DNA of 64,000 bases from Gambelia wislizenii (lineage: Eukaryota; Chordata; Lepidosauria; Squamata; Crotaphytidae). How positions within the stretch are numbered: the first letter of the stretch is position 1; each line of letters starts with the position of its first letter. The notes under the pieces are model-generated. The model had not been told where the DNA came from. It saw only the letters and a list, made by a program, of their open reading frames with translations, and ran no database searches. Made by a program: the position numbers and the translations under genes. Where the stretch lies: positions 262,445,187-262,509,186 of the forward strand of contig JAUMIR010000001.1 in the NCBI GenBank assembly GCA_030847615.1, written 5' to 3'. Below are positions 51,375-62,659 of the stretch, piece by piece.

Positions 51375-52560
51375 TTAAACAGTAAGCTTTGCAGACCCAG
51401 ACCATATGCCCTGCTCCCCTCCCCTAAAGAAGACATGTACAACCAGGGGTAATCAACAAATTGTATTGTGTACAACACAGAAAATTGGTTAAGTACAGGT
51501 TAGTAGATGATGATTGGCTATTAAAAAGCCGCAACTTGCTGATGGCCACAAAATGGTTGGCACGCATGCATGGGTTATGATCTCCTCATTGCCCAACCCA
51601 ATGTTGGTCGATGGACTCACGTCAGACACTTCCAACCTTCCTGGAGGAGAGAGCTGTTGGCCAAGCCACCCTGCCTGACATTCTCTCCTCCCCTGTAAAC
51701 AAGGTGTTAAACAATAAAAAGGGGGAGGGATTTCTGTGAACTTGAACTTGCACTTGCACTTAAACTTGAACTTGACGGAGACCCCCTTTCCTGGATCAGG
51801 ACCCATGCCATCTGCCCAGCAAATTGCAACAAGTAAATACAAACAACAAGATATATTATATAGGGAGGGTGGGCGGGTTCTTTGGCTGCAATGAGCCAAC
51901 TGAAAGGAGACTGTGCTGAAGGCCGGCTTAAATACCAGCCCCATCACAGGCTCCTTTGTCATCCAACTGTGCTGAAAAGCGCAACTGAATGATCTGCCTT
52001 TCTGTCCACAGGAGCCAATATGGGCAGGGCATGCCCGCCCCGATTGGCCAGCTCATCCATGCTCCCTCCCGGGCGCAATGCAGGCCAGGAAGGAGAAGGC
52101 TAGCAATGGCAGTCCCCATGTTGGCTGGCCATGTGGCTGACGGGGACTGCAGGAGGTGGAGCATCAGGAGTGCCAGCTGGGCCGCAAACTGGCCCACCAG
52201 CAAGCCAGTAAGCCCCCTTATTGCTACAGAAATCTAAAGAGCAAACCATACAAAATTGTTGCTTTGAATGAAAATTATTTACAAAGCAGTAGAATACAAA
52301 GTATTTATGATCTACAGAATCTGGCAGGCTATACAGTCATTGGTTCCATCATCCCCACTCCCCTTTCTCACCGAGAGTAGGCACCACCTCTCATTCCCAC
52401 AGCCCTTGCAGGTGCAAGGCCACTCATCCAGTTTCCAGACACAAACCATCCTCCCTTTTCTCCCCATAGAACACAGACTCGTTACAAGCACAGGAAAAAT
52501 ACAAACATCAAACAACAGCTCAGAAACAGAAACACACTGCATTACAATAGTCTGTTGTTA
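51375..52560 (-). mobile_element. Possible LTR-type promoter region, unclassified
   Basis: A GC-rich block (52020-52210) is followed on the minus strand by GGCTGGTATTTAAGCCGGCC (TATA-like, 51930) and CTCCCTATATAATATATC (51855). A (CTTGAA)n-like hexamer run lies at 51742-51776 and AATAAAAAGG at 51711. It suggests an LTR or other promoter-bearing element, but I have no second copy or boundaries. Confidence 0.25.
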
Positions 52561-52849
52561 GGATAAGGTCACTTTCGTGAACAATCCTGACATCAGAAAA
52601 GACCTGAATGATTTTATGCTCAATGTGTTGAGCAACCTCTTCATGGCAGACTGAGGAGTGGTCTACATGATGCTCCCCTGGGGCAGAATGAGAAAGGCCC
52701 CCGACTACTCAAGACAGATCCTCTAGATGACACTGTTCAGGTGCTTCTGTGCCAAATTTCACCCCATTCCATTTTTGCATTAATGTGAATCTTTTTAAAA
52801 AGAAGGCTGCATGAAAAATCTTAAGTGTGTTTTGAAGCAGGCTGGGGCA

Positions 52850-53250
52850 CATTTCTGATACTATATCTTCCTATAAGAGCCTACCTGAGCTCAGGATAGG
52901 CTCTTCCCTCAGTCCCATTCTCAGACCTGTTTGGTGGGAATAGAGGAATGGTCCATCTTGGTGGATGTTCCCAGATTTTGGAATTCTGTCTCTAGGTAGG
53001 CTAGAATGGTTTCCTCCTTGCTCTTCTTCCACCAGGAAGTGAGAACTTTCATATTCTGGCAGGTTAGTAGGAACTGACTACAATGGTCTGCTATTTTGAT
53101 TATTGTTATTTTAGATTTATAAATGGTTTTAATTCTATAGGTTGATTAATTGTATTTTATATGCTTCCATCAATGCCTTTATATTTATTTTAATCTCTAT
53201 TTGTTATAAATTTTGTAAGTCACCTTAAGTTCTGTTGGAAAATTCCAGCA
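52850..53250 (+). mobile_element. L2 LINE 3' end
   Basis: GGATAGGCTCTTCCCTCAGT, CCATCTTGGTGGATGTTCCC and TTTTGGAATTCTGTCTCTAG correspond to the SxFSLSP..., GCSQTVEFP-like C-terminal region at 44160-44290. An AT-rich 3' UTR and TTGTAAGTCACCTTAAGTTC follow. Confidence 0.55.
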
Positions 53251-54059
53251 TTCTTTCCTCCCCCCCCCCCCCGCAAGTAGTTTCTTAGATAGGACAGGAT
53301 TTTCTGCATGTTAATTTCTCCTGTTTTTCTCATCTAAACCTTTCTTGCTCTTACTATCTTTGAGATGCATAGTTATAAATGCTTTGTAAGCTAGTAACTA
53401 GACTATGTGACCAGGACACTTCCTTTGTTATTGGTTATATAAAGATACATCCCTTCTCTGTAGCTTTTTCTATTTTTACTTTAATTTCTGTTATCTCCTT
53501 CTTCAGCCATGCTTTGTGCTTTGTTTCTCATCAAGGTGGTTAGTTAGATGAAGCAACTACCTTTTAACCAACCTTTTTCATTAGATAGTTAGGATATAGG
53601 CTTTCCATGCATATGCAAATTAAAGTAATTGATAAACGTTTCTAAATTTATAACCTAAAACAGCATGACTTGTTTGTTTTTTGAGTTAGCTTCAGTTCTC
53701 AAGGAAGTATCCTCAGATTGAGGCATTCTTTTTCTGCTACTCTTGCTAAAAGGAAGGCTGATTTCTTTTTTTAAAAAAAAATACGTGCAAACTGAAACAA
53801 GATCTGAGAGGGTCGGATAATATACTGCTCAAAAGAATTGAAGTCTAAATTAAGTGGCAATTTTGTACAGAAAATAACAATTAAACTCAGTATCTCTAAG
53901 ACTGAAATAATTAAAAGGCTTATGTGGATGTTACTTTTTAGAAAAGTGGGAAAGAGAAAATAAACATTGTTTCTGATGTTGGAACTCAAGCAAAAAAGTG
54001 TTTTACAACATTCCATAAAAGACATCATTAAAAATGACCACAAGAAAAACATCAAGAAC
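53251..54059. other. No certain feature; C-run and AT-rich sequence
   Basis: It has a poly-C run (53260-53273), a TATATAAAGATACATCCC stretch (53437-53454) that could be an old promoter, and AT-rich sequence. It may be the 5' region of the element whose coiled-coil remnant follows. Confidence 0.3.
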
Positions 54060-54425
54060 ACGTTTTGGATGACTTGTTCTTGCAAGAATTCAAGCCTCAG
54101 AATCTGAGATCACTAATCAGCTTTTAGGTCTGAAGAAACATTTTATAGAGAGCAATGTGAATTTAGAACAGACAATACAAGAACAGACATTGGATGTGTT
54201 AAGATCAGATATTTCAGCAGAAATACATCATTTTAAGAAGGCTGCTGAAAGACAGTTTAAAGAGTTTAAAGTTTCTGTTCAGAAATCTAATGGTTACCAT
54301 ACATAAAGACGAACATGAGATCTCTGATAAGACAAAGGGAATTGCTATTTTACAGCAGGATTTGGAAAAGACCCAGAACAGAGTTATGATGATTGATTTA
54401 AAGTTAAAGCAAACACAAATCAAAC
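54060..54425 (+). pseudogene. Coiled-coil protein remnant, LINE ORF1-like
   Basis: Two frames joined by one shift near 54300: LLGLKKHFIESNVNLEQTIQ, EQTLDVLRSDISAEIHHFKK and AAERQFKEFKVSVQK, then HKDEHEISDKTKGIAILQQD, LEKTQNRVMMIDLKLKQTQI. This is an amphipathic heptad pattern over about 110 codons with no domain after it. Such coils open ORF1 of L1/Tx1-type LINEs, which is my guess. The AT-rich repeat at 54480 adjoins it. Confidence 0.45.
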
Positions 54426-54479
54426 CAAGAGCTGTGTGAGGTGCTGAATGGTTTAAAACAGATAATTTTAAAATCTTTG

Positions 54480-54720
54480 GTATTTCTACACAGAAATATT
54501 TTCTGCAAAGAAAATGCTGTTTCATATGCAGAAAATCCTGTTTTCTGTGCAAAACAACCACATGTGAATTTTACATTGAATAACTCTTGAATTGTGAAGA
54601 TTCTGACCAGTCCAGTATTCTTCTTCAGGGTTTCTTCATATTTGAAAAACATGTTTTTGATCATTTTTCAAATATTTACAAATATTCTTTCCATTCCTAC
54701 TCTCACCCTAGTCGGTGTAC
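54480..54720 (+). repeat. Unclassified AT-rich repeat, copy d
   Basis: GCAGAAAATCCTGTTTTCTG, GCAAAACAACCACATGTGAA, TTGTGAAGATTCTGACCAGT and CTTCTTCAGGGTTTCTTCAT: the same order as copies a and c. Confidence 0.6.
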
Positions 54721-54834
54721 ATCAATAGCTATGTTAATGGATACTAGTAACGATGGCTTCTGTGTTGATTCCAGTGTGAGAGTGAGTATGCATCTCAGTA
54801 TCAGTTGAAGATAAACAGGTTGGTCCTTTTGTCA

Positions 54835-54955
54835 CTTGTCTCTTATTTGTGGGCATCCCACAAGTGTCTGGTTGGCTACTGTGGGAACAGAATGCTGGAC
54901 TAGATAGGCCTTGTTCTAATCCAGTATGAGTCTTCTTATGTTCTTAGTCATTGTT
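54835..54955 (+). mobile_element. CR1/L3-like LINE 3' terminus
   Basis: GTCTGGTTGGCTACTGTGGG, AACAGAATGCTGGACTAGAT, AGGCCTTGTTCTAATCCAG and a TCTTCTTATGTTCTTA end match a very common reptile LINE terminus with a short terminal octamer repeat. Confidence 0.5.
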
Positions 54956-54959
54956 ATTA

Positions 54960-55133
54960 GACAGAGGCCCATGTACACTACACAATTATAATTGCATATT
55001 CCTGTTTAACTGTCATGGTAATGTTCTGTGGAATCCTGGGACTTGCAATTGAGGGAGGGATCTTTAGAATCCTTGGCCAGAGAGTGACACTGATGTCTCT
55101 TACCAAACAACAAAGCCCAGGATTCCTCAATGT
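54960..55133. mobile_element. MITE, one arm eroded
   Basis: GTACACTACACAATTATAAT at the left, GGAATCCTGGGACTTGCAAT and the mirrored CAAAGCCCAGGATTCCTCAA. The right terminus is missing. It is a member of the 1524-1744 type. Confidence 0.5.
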
Positions 55134-55139
55134 ACTCAC

Positions 55140-57380
55140 ATTCCAGCCCCCTCCCATCCATAAATAATCCATTGCCCTACAGTACAAGACATGAAACTGA
55201 CTGGAGTCAGGCTAAGCAAGGCTTAGCTAAAGGCAGTATTCTGACAGGAAGCTACATTTTACCTCTAAGGAGCATGGGATTAAAGTAGGGATGAAAAACA
55301 TGTAACCTACAGGCCACATGTGGCCCATTTTTAGTGTTTATTTACAATTCATTTTTAGTTATCCTAGAGCCCCAGAGCATGTACCCTACCACTGTGGGGT
55401 GGTGTGGGTGTTGAAAACAAAGAGAAAGATATTCCTGGAAGCTTCTCAGAAATGAAAGTTTGCTTTAAGACAAGGCAAGGGACATCCACACACCTTGCTT
55501 TGAGTGGATATTATGTCCTTTTCTGAAAATTGAAATGGACTTTGAGTCATTTGGTGGGGTGCATCCCATGGTGGGTCCTTTGGAAGACTGGTCTACTGAA
55601 ATGCCAGGTTTCTCACTCTGGGTTAATAGGAGCTAACCTTTTTCTCCATCTCCTTTATTTCCACTCTCCCACTCCTCTTCCATATGCTCAGTTACTCTCA
55701 ACTCTTTGCTCTCAGAACATTTACAATACTGAAAATAAGCTGGGCTGGAAAAATAAACACCCTGAAGTGATGGAGCATGGTGTTACATGTGAAGAATTCA
55801 CTCTTCAACTGAATTCAATTTTGGTTATAAAAACAATAAATCCACCCACATGTAACTTTATATTGAATGGAGAAGATACACATAGTAAAAAGGTGAAACT
55901 CTGTGTGGTATAGTGGTCAGGCTAGAAAGGAGGAAACCAGGGCTCAAAATCACACTAACCTATAAAACTCACAGGGGAACACTGGACCAATCACTATTTT
56001 TCAGCTTAATTTACCTCACAGGGTTTTGTGAGGATAAAACAGTGGGAATTTGTGCTAACTTTAGCTTCCTGAGGATATAAATGTGATAAATTTATTTTTT
56101 ATTAGTTACACTGACCTTTCCTTCCATGAGCTCATGCTGGTGTTCACGGCTCTACTCCTCCCCATTTTATTCTTACAAGGAAGTGTTCACAGTCATCCAG
56201 TGAATTTCATGATCAGTGGAGAACCTGAACTTGGATTGCTCGAGTTCAAGTCCAGCTTTCTAACCCTTCTACAACTCTGGTTCTCTGTAGTTCTCCCAAC
56301 CCACTTAGTTTGCCCCTGCCACATTAGTACTCCTATGAAGAGACTGATCAATCTCTCATATAAACTATAACTGTTTCCTGACAATTTTCATTCTTTAGAG
56401 TTGAGTAACACAGCACTGATGTTTAAGCCTTCATCCTGATGGAGCATTTCAGAATTTAACAAACACGAAAAGCATGCAAAGTAGCACTCAAGTATCTGCT
56501 CCATTGGCCATTTAAATAGGTTTTTGTCCCCACAGAGTCTGAAAAATGTATCCAATTTTCTAAAATGCAATCAATGCCTACTTGACTTTTCAGAAAGATG
56601 TGTTTGAAATTATTGGAGAACATAACTCACTAATGTCAAGTATACTTGAGTTTCATTTTAGATAACCATTTCATTCAAATACAACTGACAATAATTATGG
56701 AAATATAATTTGATTTTAATTCCTATTGAAATTTTATTATTTTCCTATGTAATCACTGGTTCCTGTGTTCTGACTCTCTTGCTTTCTCTTTCATTTGTGT
56801 GTGTAAGAGAGAAAGAGAGAGAGAATGAGAAAGAGAGAGAGGTCTTGAGCCTATACTATCTTGATGTCATTCGCAGGAAAAAGGATCCCTCTGCAAGCTT
56901 AATTCTATGGCCTAAATTCCATTAAATTGGATGAGATTGCCCCCAGGTATATACACACAAGATAGATTGTAGCCAATTCTTCAAATAAGAACAACCACAG
57001 ATTGCATCACCTTAGATGCAATACCACACTGTACATGTCTGGTCTCATCAGATTGCCTCTAGATGAGCAAAGGGCTAGAAGCTCTTTTTTCATGGGGTAG
57101 AGTCCATAGTGGTAGGAATTCACCATTGCCAATTTGGGAGTCATAATCCAAAAACAATTGTAGAATCAAAAGCTTCCTGTTTTTATTCTTTCTTTTATTT
57201 CCTTCAGTTTGGTTTTGTTAAATGAGTTGGTGGGGTCATGAGATAGGGACTTCAGCACTCCCACCCTAGAGAGGCCAGAACTCCCTCCTTTCTGTCCTTC
57301 CATCACCAGCCAAAGACTTTCATTTATTCCAACAGTCTTTTAGAATTGAAGGTTCTTAAGGACAGGGCTTGTTTTAACTC
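55140..57380. other. No recognisable gene; small (GA)n run
   Basis: A degenerate (GA)n tract lies at 56806-56842. The 127-codon frame at 55530-55913 has no domain. The rest is unassigned. Confidence 0.4.
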
Positions 57381-57384
57381 TGTT

Positions 57385-57525
57385 GTAACCATTTAAGGAT
57401 CATACATCTCTCCCTGCTTCAACACCTCACCTGGCTGCCAGTCTGTTTCCCACTACAATTCAAAGTGCTTGTGATGACCTATAAAGCCCTATATAGCTCA
57501 GTTCCAGGCTATCTGACAGACCATA
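57385..57525 (+). mobile_element. L2 LINE, left part of a copy split by a DNA element
   Basis: CTGGCTGCCAGTCTGTTTCC, CAATTCAAAGTGCTTGTGAT and GACCTATAAAGCCCTATATA, equivalent to HWLPVxF..QFKVLVMTYKAL. It is interrupted after ACAGACCATA. Confidence 0.75.
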
Positions 57526-58140
57526 GGGGTGTCTAGATGATGAAAATAACTCCTCATGGAATGTGAAGGGAATACCTTTTGTCCTGATGAGATCCCATTA
57601 TTATTAGTATTAATAAGGGGGAGAGCTCAAAAGTCCGTGAACTCTGTAATAACAGCCTTCTCTGTTTCTTACAGTTTTTTTAAAAAAAATACGCAGAAAT
57701 GCACATTCATGCCTGTTTGAACAAACAATTTGAATTGGAGCACATTCTGGAAGTTGAAACACAATTAGTTAGCCATGTGCAGACACAGACTTGCTGCGAT
57801 GAAGTGGCTGGAGCTGCCATTGTTGATTTGCATGGAAGTGATTGTGCATTATTTTTGAGCAGTAAAATACATACATTTAAGCAGAAGATCACTCTTCTGC
57901 ATCTTTGATTTAATCAGGGGAAAATGTGCAACAGCAGGAGCTTTTGGAGAACAATAACATAAGTAATTCACTCATGGCTGCCATCTTGATTCATGGGCAT
58001 GCTCCATGTGAACTTCAAACATGGATAGCTTCCCATACCAGTGATCTTGAGAAAAAATCATGAAGTCAAATGAATGTTGCTGTGATGGCAAGTTAATGCA
58101 CAATTATCTGCTGTTATTTTTTTCCATCTAGTTGATCCCC
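57526..58140. mobile_element. 615-bp DNA element with GGGG...CTAGATG ends, ATA duplication
   Basis: The left end GGGGTGTCTAGATGATGAAA is mirrored by the right end, whose reverse complement reads GGGGATCAACTAGATGGAAA. It is flanked by ATA (57523-57525 and 58141-58143). The host L2 site is verified by the related uninterrupted copy CCATATCTCCC at 44130-44140: here it reads CCATA...ATATTTCCC. There is no transposase frame (the 69-codon frame at 57699 has no motif). A shorter sequence with ACATGATGCTCCCC and TCTAGATGACACT at 52662-52742 may be related. Confidence 0.75.
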
Positions 58141-58143
58141 ATA

Positions 58144-58510
58144 TTTCCCAATATGAGCCTTCCCAGCCCCTGAGATCCACAAAACAAGACCTTCTCTCAG
58201 TCCCACCACCTTCACAGGTATGGCTGGTGGGAACATGAGAGAAGATCTTCTCTATGGTTGTCCATATGCTTTGTAACTCTCCCCCTAGGTGGGCTAAAAT
58301 GGCCCCCTCCTTGCTACTTGCTGTCTTTCCATTGGCAGGTGAAGTCTTAAAAAAAATTCAGTCAGACTTTTAGACTCAATGGCTTTTAACAAAGGGCTGT
58401 AAATGCTGTGTTGTTTTAAATTGTATTGTGTAACTTTTAAAACCCTTTTAGAGTGTATGTCTTTAATATGGTTAATAGATTAGCATGTTTTTAAAATAAA
58501 GATAATTGTT
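58144..58510 (+). mobile_element. L2 LINE, right part of the split copy
   Basis: AAGACCTTCTCTCAGTCCCA, CCTTCACAGGTATGGCTGGT and AACTCTCCCCCTAGGTGGGC follow the same order as 44190-44290. An AT-rich 3' UTR and AAAATAAAGATAATTG end it, then (CAT)n at 58508-58525. Confidence 0.7.
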
Positions 58511-60170
58511 CATCATCATCATCAACGACATCCCAGTCCCAATCCCAATCTTGGGAAAAAGAGGAGATGTAAATAAACACCGTCATCATCATCATCATTC
58601 CAATGCTGAGGAATCTTCATCAGATTTGAGTAGACTTTTTGGTAGATATGGAAGTGGTTTTCATGCCCAAAGTCAAAGCCCAACACAGATAAGTCCAGCT
58701 CAGATAAGTTGTGCAGGTATAAGAGGTTTGTTTTTTTGTTTTGTTTTTTGTGTTTTTTTTGGCAACTGTCTTCAGGACAGGAGCAGGAGATGGGTTCCCC
58801 TCTTCCCTCCCCAAGACTATTGGCAAGTCTAATAACATTGTAGCAAAAGCCAGCTTCCTGTATTTTAAAGTTTAAAATGTGGCTCTGTTATTGATGCTGT
58901 TCTTTCATCATTACATAGTAGCTTAGCCGTTCCCTCCCTCTATCTAATGGTAGGAATGTTTGGAACATAAAATGTGATGATGTGATTGAAGGCAAAGTGA
59001 CAGGATTTGAGTTGAGAGGTAGTAATCCAATGTACCTATACAGATAATTGTGGAACATATTACTCAGTGGTGATGGAAAGGTCTTGTTGTCCCTGAATTG
59101 CCATTTTAAAACATCAACGGTCAAAAATATTCCAGAAGAGGAGAAAACAGGTACATTCAAGTTTCTGACACTACCATAACATGCTGACTGTTTTGGATTT
59201 GTGCAAGTAAACTTTTCTATGTACATTTTAAATACCGCCAGCGCTCAAAGGTGTTTAAGATGATTTATTTGTATTCATGATTACTAATGACTTCAGCAGA
59301 GTCATTTTTGCAATATGAAGAGTTTCATCAAAACCATTTTTCAATGGCCTCAAGTACTGTATTCACTTCATTCTCATGAATATTACATACATGTCAAAGG
59401 AACCTGGAGGAATGAAAATGAATGCTTAAAACAGATAGGAATATTAAAAGGCTTGTGGGTTAATGAGTACTCATCACCCAGCAAACAGCTTTCTTAAGGG
59501 GACAGAAGTGGGATCATTCCTTCTGTGTGGCTCATTCACAAGTCATTTGAGTCACAGTAACTGTAATGAAATGGGTGGTCTATATAAGATGTCCATAGCC
59601 ATATAGCATGTGTGGGGGATGGAGAGGGAGAGAATTATGATCATACTGGCTGCCTCTGCTACTTTGCATGAGAGTAACAGAAGTTGAGCACCACAAAATT
59701 GCAATTGTACAAATACAAACTTTTCCACAGGCATATAACTTCCTATTGAGGTGTACAATGGGATTTCTAGCTCTGCTCAATGCAGTAGCAAAACACAGAA
59801 GAAAAGAAAGGAAAAGAAATGACAAAGACCACTGCTGCCATTATACATGGTTCTGGACAAAGTATTCTTGATGTCCTGTCTGAGGGTCCTGCCAAACATC
59901 TGTCCTGGACATAAGCAGCAAATTCTGCCTTGTATAAAATTAAACATGATGACATCATTAACCATAATTAGCATTTTCATCCAACGTATGTTTTTATTTT
60001 ATAAAAATATAAAACTTATTATCAAGACAGAACTTCATTAGGCTTTATTAGGATAATTTGAAGTAAGGCGAGAAGTTCAAGTAATGGTTATTAGTTGTTC
60101 TTATTGGTCTTCTAAAATCCTTTCAAAAATTGCACAAAAATTAAGCAATAAAAGAGCCACTGGTCTGTAG
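58511..60170. other. No recognisable gene; CAT runs
   Basis: (CAT)n-type runs lie at 58508-58525 and 58583-58600. The remaining 1.5 kb has no repeat or domain that I can name. Confidence 0.4.
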
Positions 60171-60171
60171 A

Positions 60172-60327
60172 ATCATAGAATCATAGAGTTGTAAGAGACC
60201 ACAAGGGCCATCCAGTCCAATCCCCTGCCATGAAGGTATACACAATCAAATCATTCCCAGCAGATGGACATCCAGACTCTGTTTAAAAACCTCCAAAGAA
60301 GGAGACCCCACCACACTATGAGGCAGT

Positions 60328-60329
<2 letters not shown>
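60172..60329 (-). mobile_element. CR1 LINE 3' end, first piece of a split copy
   Basis: It starts with ATAGAATCATAGAATCATAG (antisense of the CR1 terminal repeat), then GACCACAAGGGCCATCCAGT, CCTCCAAAGAAGGAGACCCC and GAGGCAGTG. It is broken there by an L2 tail and continues at 61045-61063 and 61470-62220. Confidence 0.85.
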
Positions 60330-60366
<37 letters not shown>

Positions 60367-61044
60367 TTATTTCTATCCTGCCCCTCTGCAATGCAATCGG
60401 GATGGCTTACAATATAAAACTCCATAGACACAGTACCCTAGCCCACCCACCTCTTAAAATAATATTAAATTATAAAAGATTAAAAACATACAATAATTAA
60501 AATATATAAATTAGAAAGAAAAAATTAAAACATACAATAGTTAAAAAATCTAATTGCAGCTCAGAAGGACAGCCGAGTCTTGGGCCGGGATAGTTATTCA
60601 GGAAAGGCCTGCTAGAAAAGATCTGTCTTGACAGCTTTTTAAAAGCTGTCTAAGGTGTTAATAAGATGGATCTCATCTGGCAGGCCATTCCATAATCTGG
60701 GAGCAGCAGCAGAGAAGGCCCTCTGGGAGGTCACCGACAGCCTTGTTTTCATAGGCTGTAACAGATTCCTCCCAGAGGACCGAAGTGCGCAGGGAGGGTC
60801 ATACGGAAGGAGGCGGTCCCAGAGATAAGTTGGACCCAAGCCATGTAGGGCTTTAAAGGTTATAACCAACACCTTGTACTGTGCCTGGAAACTAATAGGC
60901 AGCCAGTGGAGAGCTTTTAGCACAGGTGTTATATGCTCTCTTCTGGAAACACCAGAAATCAACCTGGCTGCCATGTTCTGAACTAGTTGAAGTTTCTGAG
61001 TCAAGCACAAGGGTAGCCCCATGTAGAGCGCACTTCCACTTCCG
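60330..61044 (-). mobile_element. L2 LINE 3' end with (AAT)n tail
   Basis: (AAT)n at 60330-60362, then the antisense 3' UTR. The ORF C-terminus is at 60639-61061: [60 protein letters not shown] and SAAAPRLWNGLPDEIH. It is uninterrupted for 140 codons, so quite young. Confidence 0.88.
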
Positions 61045-61062
61045 AACAGCAATAGTGCCACT

Positions 61063-61289
61063 CTCTTCTGCTTTGGTCAGACCTCACCTGGAATACTGTG
61101 TCCATTTCTGGGCACCACAATTCAGGAAAGATATTGAGAAGCTGGAACATGTCCAGAGGAGGGCAACCAGGATAGAGGGAGGTCTGGAAAACATGTCCTA
61201 TGAGGAGGAACTGGGCATGTAGTGTGGTGGAGTCTCCTTCTTAGGAGGTTTTTAAAGAGAGGCTGGATAGTCATCTGTCAGGAATGATT
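61063..61289 (+). mobile_element. CR1 LINE piece, inverted, with internal deletion
   Basis: Plus-strand CR1: [40 protein letters not shown] and [11 protein letters not shown]. It then jumps to AGTGTGGTGGAGTCTCCTTC and GGAGGTTTTTAAAGAGAGGC, losing about 170 bp of the usual CR1 middle. It lies between an L2 minus and an L2 plus tail. Confidence 0.8.
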
Positions 61290-61468
61290 TGATTGTGTAT
61301 TCAATTTTATATTGTTTAATATCTTTTTATGGGCGAGGGTGGGGGTGGGTGGTGCTTTTAGACATTATTATAATGTTTTAGTTGTTGGAAGCCGCCCCGA
61401 TTGTTTTTAGCAGAGGGGCGGGGTATAAATAAATTTATTATTATTATTATTATTATTATTACTTACTT
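61290..61468 (+). mobile_element. L2 LINE tail with (TTA)n
   Basis: TTTTATGGGCGAGGG, TTGGAAGCCGCCCCGATTGT, then GCAGAGGGGCGGGGTATAAA and (TTA)n at 61435-61465. The terminal ~50 bp is identical to the L2 at 12526-12577. Confidence 0.88.
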
Positions 61469-61469
61469 A

Positions 61470-62220
61470 CTCACTGTCAGGAAATTCTTCCTAATGTTTA
61501 GGTGGAATCTCTTTTCCTGTAGTTTGAACCCATTGCTCCATGTCATAGTCTCAGGAGCAGCAGAAAACAAGCTTGCTCCATCCTCAGTATGACATCCCTT
61601 CAAATATTTAAACATGGCTATCATGTCCCCTCTCAACCTTTTGTTCTGCAGACTAAAGATGCCAAGCTCCCTAAGTCACTCCTCATAGGGCATGACCTCC
61701 AGGCCTCCCACCATCCTGGTCGCCCTCTGGACACATTCCAGCTTCTCAGTATCTTTCTTGAATTGTTGTGCCCAGAACTGGACACAGTATTCCAGGTGAG
61801 GTCTGACCAAAGCAGAATAGAGTGGTACTATTACTTCCCTTGATCTAGACACTAAATGCAGCCTAGAATCGCATTGGCTTTTTTAGCTGCTGCATCACAC
61901 TGCTTATTCATGTTCAGCTTGTGGGCCACTAAGACTCCTAGATCCCTTTCACATGTACTGCCATCAAGCCAAGTGTCATCCATCTTATATCTGTCCATTT
62001 CATTTTTACTGGCCAACTGTAGTATCCTCCCTGTTGAAATTCATTTTGTCAGTTTTGGTGCAGCTTTCTAATCTGTTCAGGTCATTTTGGATTCTGATCC
62101 TGTCCTCTGGGGTATTAGCTACCTCTCCTAATTTGATGTCATCTGCAAACTTAATAAGCATACCCTCTATTTCCTCATCCAAGTCATTGATAAAGATGTT
62201 GATTGTAGTGTCAGTGCATA
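61470..62220 (-). mobile_element. CR1 LINE, main piece, RT region
   Basis: It continues the CR1 at GTCAGGAAATTCTTCCTAAT and runs 5'-ward into the RT. The minus frame 62006-62227 holds IFINDLDEEIEGMLIKFADD with IKLGEVANTPEDRIRIQND: the FADD catalytic motif is intact, though the following Thr is Ile. It is 5'-truncated near 62220. The later part (61500-61850) carries the usual 'lggvxrpsleycvxfw' region with many stops. Confidence 0.88.
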
Positions 62221-62442
62221 ATTTCATGCATTTTCACAGAGTTTGTTGGCTTATTTTGTTGTTCACTAACAATTTTGTCATTCCTACCTTTAGAACTAGA
62301 AACAGGTCTTTTAGATTTTCATTTTACACAGCAACACTGTTGATAACAGGTTAAATAAGTGAAACCATAATACATTTTGCAGGGGTAAATATTGCCCTTC
62401 CAAAGGTGATGGGTGGACCAAGGTAATGAGAAATTCCTAACT

Positions 62443-62659
62443 GGACTGCATCTGCACTGTAGAAATAATCCAGTTTGAAACCACTTTAACTACCATGGCA
62501 CAATGCTATGGAATTCTGGTATTTGTCGTTTTGTGAGATATTTAGCCTTCTCTTTCAGAGAGCTCTAGTACTGCAACAAACTACAAATCCTAGGATTTCA
62601 TAGCATTGGCAGTTAAAACAGTGTGGAACTGGATTATTTCTGCAGTGCAGAGGCAGCCC
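62443..62659. mobile_element. 217-bp foldback MITE
   Basis: The left arm GGACTGCATCTGCACTGTAG, AAATAATCCAGTTTGA is mirrored by CTGGATTATTTCTGCAGTGC, AGAGGCAGCCC. Internal arms CTATGGAATTCTGGTATTTG and CAAATCCTAGGATTTCATAG also pair. It is the cleanest copy of its type in the window; no clear target duplication was seen. Confidence 0.75.
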
